Shown here in pieces: positions 35,066 through 46,132 of a DNA stretch of 64,000 nt. Location: the NCBI GenBank assembly GCA_947623455.1, contig OX392535.1:36356688-36420687 (forward strand), in the 5' to 3' direction. The notes beneath the pieces are model-generated. The model made no database searches. It saw only the letters and a list, made by a program, of their open reading frames with translations, and was not told the DNA's origin. The position numbers were made by a program, and so were the translations under genes. This DNA comes from Mimachlamys varia (lineage: Eukaryota; Mollusca; Bivalvia; Pectinida; Pectinidae). How positions within the stretch are numbered: the stretch's first letter is position 1; every line of letters begins with the position of its first letter.

Positions 35066-35696
35066 TTTATTGGCCATTTGATAAGGTACAAGGACATGAA
35101 AAAATACGTTTATATCTTAAAACCACTTTGCAATAACCAATAATTATTCTTTATAGTCAGAGGAACGTTAAGGTCCATTAAGTCGTACAATTAGTGTCTC
35201 GAACCGGATAATTGCTAACCTCCATCCACATGTATTGTCATCGATATAATTTTGTCCCGTTTTCAAGTATATATTTACTTAAGAATTAATCTTTTTATTT
35301 TGTTTAGTTTACGACATCGAGAATCCAATTGAGCTATGGGTAAATTGCGTTAAAACAAAGCGATTACGTAAAATAACCGACTGCGCCATCGGTTTTATGT
35401 ACAGCATTTTCTGCTTATAAAAGTCCTATTTGCGGCGGACATAAATGTAATTTCAAAACTAATAAACGTGAGAACTGTTCAATAATAGTAACAGCATGTC
35501 AAGTCCATAAGCTGTTTGTGACGTCACACAAGTGTGTCGAACCCGAATAATTTGCATAGCTCCGCTCACATGTATTGTTGTTGACGTCATACAAATTTGG
35601 CACATGCTCAAGTATAGTTATTGGCTAATAAATATGTTTTTCAAGCCAATGTGTGAACATATAATTCAAGTTTATATTTGTAATATGTTAATATTA
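35066..35696. other. No gene seen
   Basis: Mixed-composition sequence with no convincing frame. A short similarity within it (gtcgtacaattagtgtctcgaa near 35180 and gtgtgtcgaacccgaataatt near 35533) suggests an old local duplication, with nearby sequence on catgtattgtcatcgatat and catgtattgttgttgacg. Confidence 0.4.
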
Positions 35697-36006
35697 TTAT
35701 ACTGTCTGTCTGTGTGTCTGTCTTTCTGTCTCTCTGTTTCTGTTTGTCTGTACATGTTGGTGGGTCGGCTTGTCTGTCCTTGTATCCGCCTGTCTCTGTG
35801 TTTGTCCGTATGTGTGCCTGTATGTCTGTTTGTGCGTATGTTTGTCTGTGCGTCTGTATCTGTGTGACTGTGTGTCTGTATGTGTGTCTGTCTTTGTGTA
35901 TTAATGTATTTTTTCTGTGTGTCTGTCTCTGTGTCTGTTTGTTTGTTCGTCTGTGTGTGTGTCTGTATAAATGTCTCTGTGTCTGTCTGTGTTTCTGTCT
36001 GTCTAA
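35697..36006. repeat. Imperfect TGTC/TG-rich microsatellite
   Basis: About 310 bp of ctgtctgtgtgtctgtc-type sequence. It opens frames of 130-142 codons on both strands (CLSVCV-like and QTDRQTDT-like), which are composition artefacts. Confidence 0.95.
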
Positions 36007-37324
36007 CACATCGAATTTCATAACACTTTGCACACATTTGCAACTTCAAATAAACTTCTGCCTTCCAGAACGCCATGAAGTTCATTCAAGTTTTAGTAGG
36101 GTTATTGCCTTTCCTTTTGAAGACGGTACATCGCGTTATTGAATTGGCTAATTATCTCGAAAATAAAAAAACAATAATCTTGTGTATACATAGGTACAAT
36201 GAGAGTTTGTTTGCATTCGTGAAAGCTACTCTTCTGACAATTTTTTAAAGTCATAGGTTCAGAGGTTACAGGTAAGAGTCACTGGTCACTGAAATTTGCT
36301 GCCACTCTAAATGGTCTGTCACTTTTTATCATGGTTGATATTTTTTTTATGAAAATTGCAATATACCTCAATCATCTACATATGATGTGTAATGCCGTAA
36401 ATGCAAGGTCAAAGGGAACTTCAATGGCAAAAGACAAAAGTATTCGAACATTCAAAAGTGTACGCAAATGGCATGCCTACTGTCTCTCACAGTGTCATTG
36501 TAAACTCTACCCAAGCATCATTTGCCACTACCAGGGTCAGGATGGAGGATTTCTGATATGTTCTCTATAGCAATTATAACTTTTTCTTGAATGCATTTTA
36601 TAATTTAGCATATTTTAAATTTGTGTGATGTTAGTGCAATATTTTCGGAATTATTTTGTCTGGGCAGTATCTTAAACTGTTTATGGAGATTGCGATACAC
36701 AATTGTGTACACAAAAACAAAATTTTGGTTATCTAAAACAGTACTTATTTTGTACCCTCAGTGTGTATACGTTGGGATATGGTAGGTATTTTAGTGTAGG
36801 TATTTATGCAAACTGCACTTCTGATAACTTCCGAGTTCATGGGTTCACAGTTCAAAGATCACAACTCAACTAGATTGCTGAAATGGCTAATTACTAAGGA
36901 ATTTGAAGACATTTTGCGCAAAAATGCACGATTCATTGAAATCAAAGACCTGCGGTATTACTGAAATGGCTACATTGTAATTATAGACATATTGCATACC
37001 AATGCATGGTACATTGAAATCAAAGGTCAATTGTGTTACTGAAATGGTAATTTATTGCAAAAAATGGGATTGCAAGTAACTTTGTCGAAATACGGAGGCC
37101 ATGCGATCAACAATCACAGTAGCACTGTCTGTCTTTTCCATCGGTCTGTTGGTACTTGTTCTCGACATATTATACAGCTCTATATCGATGTTGTTCTTTG
37201 TTTATTTTCCCATACAAGCCCGAAAGCGACATTTATAGTTGATTTGCATAGCTACACTACATTATGGAAAAGTAATGTACAACTTTAAAATAGAGGATAT
37301 TGGAGTGTATGCAGCAGGAATATG
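36007..37324. other. No gene; degenerate tandem repeat at 36870-37060
   Basis: Near 36874, 36957 and 37037 the motif att(g/a)ctgaaatggctaatt recurs with a period of about 82 bp, together with cattgaaatcaaag. Nothing else here is recognisable. The 77-79-codon frames at 36331 and 37055 show no motif. Confidence 0.5.
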
Positions 37325-37700
37325 CAGGTTGATAAGAGCTATGGGCAAGTTTTATGGTAGCCATCTTTGTTTCATTGAGAAATATTCTGTATCTTTGTGT
37401 GATATGAGGATGGACGTTTTTGAGTATACTCATTGGTGTTTTTGCTTGTTGTGGTTTACAATGATACTCGGTTCTCGTTTTGAGAACTTGATGTTTAATT
37501 GGAAGTGACAAAACTTTACATGGCGAGTGTCGTCACTGAAGCAGAAGACGCTTACTTCTCCGGAACACCTGGTCTTATTCTCTTGTGCGTTTACGAGACT
37601 GTCCATGTAAATCTTTCTTTTGTTCCTATTTTGCATCTGGTTTGGTCGATTTTGAGTTCGGTTTGTGGTTTTGTTGATACTTTGGTATTATCTGATTGTT
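37325..37700 (+). mobile_element. Retroelement 3' tail copy (family R)
   Basis: Plus-strand reading keeps the last RT codons (NRLIRAMGKFYGSHLCFIEK-like, then YSVSLCDMRMDVFEY), followed by the hallmark tail (gaagcagaagacgcttactt, ccggaacacctggtcttatt). It is the best preserved tail apart from 42795-43170. Confidence 0.8.
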
Positions 37701-38149
37701 TTAACACATTAGTATTCAAATGGTTATTGACTGAATAAAACGTCATCTGATGTTATTTTAAGTCTGTCATAATTTGGTCCAGTGCTAGGCTGGGGACAAA
37801 CTATAAAATGAAGGTACATATCTGGACGCAAGTAACGACATCCGGAAGAAGAAAAATGAAGACCAAAATAGCAGCAAAATGCATCTTCTTTTATTAAGGA
37901 ACATTATCCAGGTCGGGAGACAAAGGGAAACGTCCTTAATATACCCGCCTTACAGCGTTGGCTTGATCTCCTCTTCTAGTTCATTTTCCACCTGTCAATC
38001 AAGCCAAAAATAGAATGCTGATAAGAGGGAAAATGGTGATATGGAATATACGAATATCTTTTATTTTAGACTAAAAGCAATTACATCTGAATGAATACTA
38101 GAACAATTTTCAGTATATAGCAGTTCCAATTTTTTTTCAGTAAAGCTTT
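37701..38149. other. No gene seen
   Basis: Sequence between the retroelement tail and the 3' end of the duplicated host exon. It shows no coding motif. Confidence 0.4.
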
Positions 38150-38190
38150 AGGAGGACATATTTGATATTTGGTCACACAGACTTAAATTG

Positions 38191-38732
38191 TTACATACTG
38201 CAACATGATTCAAAAATACATATTGAAACAAAATCATGGTGCACAATCTGTATTATAGTCAAAGGCTTCTTCGACTTCACGATACCTTTGGGAAATTTCC
38301 ATTTTCCGGTCGCCCATAAACCGGTGCTGACTCCAACAAATCGTACTTCCAGTGGATACTTGTCTTGATACGAAATGAATACTATCCATGCGTTGCGTTC
38401 ATAAGAAGATACCTTAATCAACCCTCCACTCCATGAGATCTTGAACTTATAGAACTGATGGCAATTCAATAAATCCTTTGTGTTTGTCTTGTACACGATT
38501 AACCCAAATTTTCCCAATCGGATCGCGGATTGGGTATTACGCCATCCTCCAAGGACAATCTCGTACAATTTTCCTGTCTCACCCGTCTGGCCCATCAGTG
38601 CGATGTGGGCGTCATTACAGGCCTGAACTGAAAACTCTATCGATGTTTTATCACTTACAGAGTATCCTAAGCGAGTATATGTATAAGGCCATTTCGTCTG
38701 CTTGGGTGTTGTAATGGAGTCATATTGAGCAT
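38191..38732 (-). CDS. Terminal exon A, farnesoic acid O-methyltransferase-type domain
   Basis: The frame runs from an acceptor (ttttagtagcag at 38744-38733) through DAQYDSITTPKQTKWPYTYT, CNDAHIALMGQTGETGK, YEIVLGGWRNTQSAIRLG and STGLWATGKWKFPKG to a TAA at 38193-38191. Order and spacing fit the domain known as Methyltransf_FA (PF12248 as I recall), common in secreted molluscan proteins; methyltransferase activity is not implied by this domain alone. It begins in phase 1, so it can be joined in frame to the signal-peptide exon at 58880-58925. It is a diverged duplicate of exon B (39598-40124), about 1.4 kb away, and extends five codons further (SCCSM) because the exon B stop is a Ser codon here. 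Confidence 0.75.
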
Positions 38733-39597
38733 CTGCTACTAAAATAAAAAAACGCCTTTAGATTAGCACATTTGCTTGTCTTTACACAAAGATACATGAA
38801 CACACGCACCGCTATATTTTCAGTAAATGATTTTTAGTCAAAATCCCAACCAATAGAAACTATCAAACCCATGTAGGTTTTTGAACAGATTTTACTGTGA
38901 CAAGAAAAAGACAATTTTCCATTGGTTGTTGTTCTAATGATAAACTGTTTTCCGACACTGCCTAAAATAATACCTTTATATTCTGCGACTTATTGCAGAT
39001 TTATTAAGAAAGGAATTCTTGTTATTTCTAATTTATCATCAGCCACCTGTAAAGTATAAACCCATATAAACTGACATAAGAAGTATCAGGATGTTGAAAT
39101 CGCATATACACATATGAATAACAATCTTTATTTACACATTTTAGCTCGAGATACATTAAAGAAATGCTGCCATCATCGAATTTACCGGAGTTAATATTGA
39201 ATATTCGAATATGCTTAAATCAAAACTCCCAGTCTCTAAATATTCTTTTAAAGCATCAAACATATTACCCAATGTCATAGCTAAACATTATACACCACGC
39301 CTTATTTGTCGAATAGTAACACATTCGTTTTCAGGCTAAATTGTACTTTAAAAAATGTTCGAATCTATTAATCATCTTTTTGTTCGGTTTCTATTATCAA
39401 ACATTATCAAATATGTGTGTTTTTTTTTTTACATCCAATAAACTTAAGAGAAATAAAATATGAAAACAAATATTTGCATCACGGATTCGCTGTCACCCTT
39501 AAACCTTATATAGTTCATACATTGTAGGAGTCGGAATTTTTAGTAGGACATATTCAATCATTGGCTACACAAACTTTAATTGTTACATACTGCAACA

Positions 39598-40124
39598 TTA
39601 TTCAAAAATACATATTGAAACAAAATCATGGTGCACAATCTGTTGTATAGTCAAAGGATTCTCCGACTTCAAGATACCTTTGGGAACTTTCCATTTTCCG
39701 GTCGCCCATAAACCGGTGGTGACTCCAACAAATCGTACTTCCAGTGGAGACTTGTCTTGATAATAAAGGAGTACTTTCCATGCGTTGCTTTCATAAGAAG
39801 ATACCTTAATCAACCCTTCACTCCATGAGATCTTGAACTTATTGAACTGATGGCAATTCAATAAATCCTTTGTGCTTTTCCAGTACACGGCATTCCCAGC
39901 CTTTTCCAATCGGATCGAGGAGAAGGTATTAGACCATTCTCCAAGGACAATCTCGTACAATTTTCCTGTCTCACCCGTCTGGCCCATCAGTGCGATTTGG
40001 GCGTCATTACAGGCCTGAACTGAAAACTCTATCGATGTTTTATCACTTACAGAGTATCCTAAGCGAGTATATGTATAAGGCCATTTCGTCTGCTTTGGTG
40101 TTGTAATGGAGTCATATTGAGCAT
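39598..40124 (-). CDS. Terminal exon B, farnesoic acid O-methyltransferase-type domain
   Basis: The exon follows a good acceptor (tttgattggcag) and starts in phase 1: the G left by exon 1 plus AT gives GAT, reading CDAQYDSITTPKQ across the junction. Motifs are CNDAQIALMGQTGETGK, LYEIVLGEWSNTFSSIRL, SEGLIKVSSYESNAW and TGLWATGKWKVPKG; the stop is TAA at 39600-39598. With the 46 coding bases of exon 1 the protein is 190 residues: a signal peptide plus one domain, so probably secreted. An ATTAAA-type polyadenylation signal lies about 20 bases after the stop (aattaaagtt). The intron to exon 1 is about 18.8 kb. An exon closer by that I missed would change the N-terminus. Confidence 0.75.
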
Positions 40125-40460
40125 CTGCCAATCAAACAAAAAGAAAAGTCTTATGAAACCAAAAAAGTTATACTTTCAATGTTTGACGCCTTTAGATTTG
40201 CATATTTGCTTGTCTTTACACAAAGATACATGAACACACGCACCACCATATTTTCAGGATATGGTTTTTAGTCAAAATGCCAACCAATAGAAACTAACAA
40301 ACCTAAGTAGGTTTTTGAACAGATTTTACTGTGACAAGAAAAAGACAATTTTCTATTGTTAGTTGATAAACTATTTTCCGACACTGCCTAAAATGATACC
40401 TTTATATTCTGCGACTTATTGCAGATTGTTAAAAATGAATTCTTGTTATTTTTAATCTAT

Positions 40461-41979
40461 TCGGTCACGTCCTTTGTGAAAGGAATTCGAAAAGTAAACT
40501 GTCATATCAAATACTTTACTTCTTTCGAGCCACATTTGGTTTTTCGTCTAATATCACTTGCTATCACATCAGATTCACATTCAAGAAAATTAAGGACCTT
40601 GAAATAAAGCGGCTCTTAACTTCGAGCGTGGTAAAACAATTACTACCATGGACTCGCTACTGTGCCTGTACACTGCGTCTAAACACCATTCCTCCGCCAT
40701 GACGCATTAGAAGATCTTAAATCTTATGAATAAATCAACAAAAAGTATATAAGGCATGTAAACACTAGTTTCTTGTTTTGTTTCTACAAAGTTTGTCGGT
40801 ATTGAACAGTAACAAAACTGCAATCCAAAAGCTCTGATGCATCTTTTATACTAACGCTTTGAAATTGAGCAAAACCCAATTTGGAAGTATGTATTACTAT
40901 TGATATTTTTATGTTATAATTAACTTCTTACGTTTTTTTGTTACTTTTCAACTACATGTATGTATGTTTTTTTATACAATTAAAATGCAATATTTATGCA
41001 ATTTCACGTTTTTTATGCATACAGTTCAACAATATATTTCTTTCTTATGTTTTTGACAGCGGGTGATTGTATTAATTCCATTTAATTGTGCAAATGGAAA
41101 AAAAAAAAAAAAAAAACAACTGTTATTCATTTTTGAACATTATCTATTGACCTTCCCTGCAACCTCCAGGACTTCGGATTTTTTAATATAGAATGCAAAT
41201 TGTCACTGATAATTGGACTATCTTTAGGAAATTGCATCAGTTGTGTTTACATTTTGTTGGCTAATGGCTTAATATGTACACAAAGTTTGTAACAAAACTT
41301 TTGGATGACAGTGTATATCATTATGCTGTTTAATTGACATGCAATGACGCACTATATGTTTTATATTACGTCAACGCAAAGACTTGCACAATCTCCAGAA
41401 CGTGTAACAAACTATCGGAATGGTCTTCACGTTTTTCAAGTATTGGAAATACACAATTAGTTATTAATTGAAATAATATGATAATTTAAAAGAGCGTATC
41501 TTTTTAAATTAGTAAATCTCTGACAATCTCATCCATGTACTGGTTCAGAAAGAGATAATATTTCCATATTACAGCGTAGGCATGTCGAAAAAAAAACAGT
41601 TATTCTAGCAACAACAAAGATAAATGTAACAAATATTCAACATTCGGGAAATAACCGATTAAGTCTGAGTGTTATGTAACGTCATTGTGTGACGTAACGT
41701 AACTGTGTGACGTGTTTCCGCTTTCCCACTTGAGGGCTACTTCCGGACGAACTCTGTTTACACACGCATGTGTTACAATTTAGGAGCTTCGCCTTTCGAC
41801 GTCATAGAATATAAAGGTCGTAAGTGATATTGCGTCGAAAATGTTTTAGTTTAAACATATTTTTATTTTCACGAAAACGACAAGAGGATTGGGTAAAAGT
41901 TATGTCAACTTATGAAACGTCCTTTCCCAGCATTATGATAAATACAATATACAATACACCTAGACAGTAACAATTATAT
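40461..41979. other. Intronic sequence, no gene seen
   Basis: AT-rich sequence with a run of about 20 A near 41100 and the pair gtgtgacgtaacgtaactgt near 41690. No protein motif was found on either strand. Confidence 0.5.
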
Positions 41980-42787
41980 ATACATGTTTTATATTTAAAA
42001 CCTTTTACTGGACTTGATGTAATTGTGCACGTGTCTGAAAATTCTGAAATTTATATTATCGGCATACAATTCATTACCATATAATAACACTTTTAGATTT
42101 ATATCTATATTTAAGTGTCGTAACTGATCAAATAATATTATTCTGCTGTTAACATAATTTCACGTTCAAAGAAAAATGATAAGCATGTTCACAGCGATTT
42201 CCACAACTGCAATTTGGACTATTGGTTAGATGAACTCGAAATAAATCATAATTTAATTGACTACATCGATTTCTGTTCACTCAGGTCATTCAACATTTTT
42301 AGAGAGGAAGGTATAAAAGACGAGTAAGTTAGAGAAAGTCTATAATATGGAATTCTATAATAATTGTTATTTCTTAGCGCATAGTTGTTAATATCGCCGA
42401 CTTTTGGAGGTAGAAGTGAATGGAAGTAATATGGCGTTAATTAATTTTCCATCTTATAAATGAGGCGCAATTTTCTCCTTCTCCTCCTCTCAGAAAGTGT
42501 CTCAATGCTCGTTTCTGCATATAAAGCTAAAACATTTACATATAACGGTAGACCGGTGATTATTAGCGCTATATAGTCCAATATTCTGAACATCCATCCC
42601 AAAGTTCACATGCATACTCTAACATAGGCAGAATTAACGTTTTGTATATCCTTAGTAATGCATCCCTTTTCAATATTAATTTCAATTTTCTTAACATATT
42701 AACATTTTTCATAACTGATTCATATACTGCATTATCGTGAAGGTTGTTTTTCTTCAAGAGCCAAACAAACGTTGTGATACAATTCAA
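41980..42787 (-). mobile_element. LINE 3' fragment
   Basis: Minus-strand frame 42787-42569 encodes the thumb region of a jockey/CR1-type reverse transcriptase (LLRIYKTLILPMLEYACELW). After frame changes it continues with LNYDLFRVHLTNSPNCSCG (42270-42190), the cysteine motif typical of the C-terminal tail, and KSSKRF-like sequence near 42010. The catalytic core is absent, so the copy is truncated. It joins the family R retroelement at about 42790. Confidence 0.75.
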
Positions 42788-42794
42788 TTAATTG

Positions 42795-44610
42795 GAATAT
42801 AAATAAGAGAATACCGAAGCGTTCACATAATCATAATCCAAACTCAAAATCGATTAAACCAGAGGCAAAATATGAACACAGGAAAGATTCACATGGAGAC
42901 CCTTGCAAAAGTACAAGAGAATAAGACCAGGTGTTCCGGACGAGTAAGCGTCTTCTGCTTCATCGACGACACCCGCCATGTAAATCTTTGTCACATTCAA
43001 GTAAACATCAAGTTCTCAAGTGAGAAACCGAGTATCATTGTCAATCACAACAAGTAAACACACTGAGCAATGAGCATACTCAAAAACGTCCATCTTCATA
43101 TCTCTTAAAGATACAGAATATTTCTCAATGAGACAAAGATGGCGACCATAAAACTTGTCCATAGTTCTGATCAACCTGCATCTCTCAAATCCTTGTGTTG
43201 TTAGTTTGTGTGTCAACAGTCGACATCGATCACGAAAATCCCGATGTTTAGAGCAAGCCCTGGAAGATCGAATCAACTGCGACATGTAAACACCATAGGT
43301 TGGAGAAGCAGGGATGTTACTATCAAGAAATGGAAAGTTAACGATCGGAAAATTGAAATCATCACATTTATCGTATGGCTTAGTAGTAAGCTGTCCATGT
43401 TGGTCGTAGTTTAAATAGAGATCTAGGTAAGTAGCTGATGTAGAAAAGTCTGTTGTGTCCTTTATTTCAAGTTCAGAAGGGTATATACGACCGACGTGGT
43501 CAGCAAACTTCTTGTTGTTTATAGACAACACCTCGGCGATATATCTGAAAGTGAAATTAAAACAGTTGGCAAGGTTTTTGTTACCTGTCCAGATTAGGTC
43601 CTCCACAAATTCAGCCTCGTATAAAAACAAAAACCAGTCAGCTAAGAGCGGGGCACAGTTTGTTCCCATGGGATTGCCAACAGTCTGCTAGAAAATCTTT
43701 TCTCCGAACTCAACAAAAATGATGTCGACCAGGAATTCAATCATCCTTTCTAAATCTTCTTCAGTATATTTCCTCTTAGCTCTTTTCGTGTTTTTGACAA
43801 AGCATGCACCAAGATAGCTCACTACCATATATTTGTATCGTCGTCCGCCTTTCTTTGAAAAGAAAGCTCTCATAACAAGAGATTGGAGACGTTCCTTCAA
43901 TTTGGTATGAGATATGATAGTGTACAGGGTGGAAAAATCAAATGTTTTGATAGAAAAGACATTTTTTAGGAGAGGGTGTTCAAGATTGATCAAAAGATCT
44001 TTCGAGTTTTTCAAAATCCACATCCCATTAATTCCACTTCTGGAGTATACAGGGTCACAATACCACTGAATCCCTGATTTTATGGTACTAGAATTGTAGT
44101 AAGAAGTTTTGATAATGGCTTGGTCGAGCAATTAACAGAGCCGGCGATAAAACGTTGCTTATAAGGATCCTTGTGTTGTTTCGGTATCCAATAAAGACAA
44201 GGTAGGTTCAGCATCTTGCTCATTAACCGGTACTTGGAAAGATTGTAATACAGAAGCATGGTTGGACAGTATTTCATCTTTCGAAAAACCGGTCAATGTG
44301 TAAGTAGGGTTACCTTGGTTATCAAGCAGGCCTAGTTCTTTTTGCAAGCAATGAATGTAATAGCGTTTGCAAACAATGATCAAAATGTTCTATGCTTTGT
44401 CTGCAGACACAACCACATACTTATCATGTAGATCGTTGAGTGTTGCTCGAACAACGGGGTCAAGAAATATTGACTTGTTTAGTTTTCATTTTGTGACGCA
44501 AATTGCCTATTCTTTTCTGAATAGAGGACCTGATAGACTTCACCCACTCTGAAAGTGAATCCAATTCAGCATGTTCACGTTTAGTCCATTGTCTGACGTA
44601 ATTTTCCACT
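42795..44610 (-). pseudogene. Family R reverse transcriptase element, longest copy, inactivated
   Basis: Read 5' to 3' on the minus strand: HAELDSLSEWVKSIRSSIQK (near 44540), a stop, YVVVSADKA, YIHCLQKELGLLDNQGNPTY, PCLYWIPKQHKDPYKQRFIA, YSRSGINGMWILKNSKDLL, IKTFDFSTLYTIISHTKL and KYTEEDLERMIEFLVD. A TAG near 43689 follows, then MGTNCAPLLADWFLFLYEAE, FRYIAEVLSINNKKFADHVG (normally YIDD), AELEIKDTT-like, FPIVNFPFLDSNIPASPTYG and KFYGRHLCLIEKYSVSL, and the tail 43170-42795. Several stops and frameshifts make it dead, and the catalytic Asp pair is lost. This RT type is frequent in marine invertebrate genomes; I suspect a Penelope-like element but cannot prove the order. Confidence 0.8.
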
Positions 44611-45061
44611 TATGTTTTTGAGTTATCATGGAAAAACTAAATAGAATCAATTTCAGTGTAATGATTTATACCAAATTAGCGCAATGCGTCGGTTATTATA
44701 TCAATTTGTGATATCATATTTACCAATCTGTATTTTCATCTTTAAAACCTTGAAAATGACAAAAAAAAAATGTGGAATGACCTGGTATGAAACCAGACTG
44801 ATACTGATAAAGAAAGAGAATTTTGTAACAAAAAAATTATGCATATGCTTAAAGTTCACCCTTTCAAATACTTTCCAAACAGTTGATAAAAGAGAAATTG
44901 GTCCATACTTCGTTGGAGAATACCTATCATTTTTTTAAAGTGGCATAACATTAGCAACCTTCAATACATCTGGATATACACATTTAACTAAAGATAAAAT
45001 AAACAGTAATTCTAACGGCTTACACCTTGTATTAGCAGTTTATTTCAACATATGATGGCTG
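44611..45061 (-). mobile_element. LINE RT fragment, copy 1 of a direct duplication
   Basis: Nearly identical to 45152-45600, offset by about 541 bp. The minus strand reads CVYPDVLKVANVMPL near 44970 and QSGFIPGHST near 44800, matching the start of a jockey/CR1-type RT domain (the usual forms are VPK-like and QSGFRPGHST), with many stops. Confidence 0.65.
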
Positions 45062-45151
45062 ATTCCATCATGGCCCGAAGCCTTGCCGAGTTTCAGTGTA
45101 TGTAAAACATCCCTAATTTTAATAAAAATTAACCTAACACTATAAAAAAAG

Positions 45152-45600
45152 TTTTTGAGTTATCATGAACAAACTAAAGAGAATCAATTTCAGTGTAATG
45201 AGTTATACCAAATTTGCACAATGTGTGGTTTATTATATCAATTTGTGATATCATATTTACCAATCTATATTTTCATCTTTAAAACCTTGAAAATGACAAA
45301 AAAACTGTGGAATGACCTGGTATGAAACCAGACTGATACTGATAAAGAAAGAGAATTTTGTAACAAATAAATTATGCATATGCTTAAAGTTCACCCTTTC
45401 AAATACTTTCCAAACAGTTGATAAAAGAGAAATTGGTCTATAGTTCGCTGGAGAAACCTATCATTTTTTTTTAAAGTGGTATAACATTTGCAAGCTTCAA
45501 TGCATCTTGATATACACATTTAACTAAAGATAAAATAAACAGTAATTCTAACGGCTTACAAATCGTATTAGCAGTATATTTCAACATATGATGGCTGCTT
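45152..45600 (-). mobile_element. LINE RT fragment, copy 2 of a direct duplication
   Basis: Second copy of 44611-45061, starting from the same tttttgagttatcatg. The copies differ by a few substitutions and indels, so the duplication is fairly recent. No intact frame is present. Confidence 0.65.
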
Positions 45601-46026
45601 CCATTGTTTAGTGAAGGTCAATGCTGTGCATTAACGTGTATAACATTGACATGTAACTACGCTTTTCAAACCTATGAAGTTTGAATACAATTCACTGAAT
45701 TTAGGTTTTACATTGTTGATTACACTTTGATTCCGATTAATTTGTCTCTTGGACTTAACAAAATATGTTATTTCTTAACTACAAACTTGTAAAATGAAGT
45801 TTAAAATCAATAAGTGGTACAATTAAGTAGTAACAATGTCTTTTTGACTGAGCGATCTGTTTTGGTATATATTCTAATTATTGAGATATTATTCAAACGT
45901 TAGTTGCGAATGCTCTAAAGACCTAATCAAGAAACATAACAGAATTTTGACTTCGGTAAAATATTATATTCGATTTAGTGTATTCAAAGACAAAATAGAT
46001 AGCATGGGCTTCTCTACTTCTGTAAA
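45601..46026. other. No gene seen
   Basis: AT-rich intronic sequence between the duplicated LINE fragments and a small MITE. The frame from 45881 runs into the MITE. Confidence 0.5.
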
Positions 46027-46132
46027 ATATACAGTTGTGGTAACGCATCGTTTGCACATCGTGCACACACCGTTCACCCATCGTGCGCACACCGCACATC
46101 GTGTAACGTTGTGCGATCCCACAACTGTATAT
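46027..46132. mobile_element. 106-bp MITE with 14-bp terminal inverted repeats (family M)
   Basis: Perfect terminal repeats atatacagttgtgg and ccacaactgtatat bound a GC-richer core of gcacatcgtgcacac-like tandem motifs. Related sequence occurs at 50094-50116 plus 56076-56215 (a split copy) and 57250-57395. If the outermost TATA belongs to the target, the inverted repeats are 10-12 bp. Confidence 0.75.

Larger units (their letters stand above)
38150..40460. repeat. Tandem duplication covering the terminal exon and its flank
   Basis: Two units in direct orientation, about 38150-39050 and 39530-40460. Each contains the exon and about 300 bp upstream of it in transcript terms, for example gtctttacacaaagatacat near 38778 and 40213, and attccgacttattgcagatt-like sequence near 38990 and 40415. 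The exons are more conserved than the flanks. The spacer 39050-39530 is AT-rich without coding motifs. Confidence 0.85.

Noticed and set aside
35641..36142. Cys-rich secreted peptide (CLSVCV...) or QTDRQTD protein
   Set aside because: Pure translation of a TGTC/TG microsatellite; open on both strands.
43016..43057. Short plus-strand frames in retroelement tails (METLVKAQENKTRCSGRVSV-like)
   Set aside because: Antisense translation of a retroelement tail found in seven copies; no conservation beyond the nucleotide repeat.
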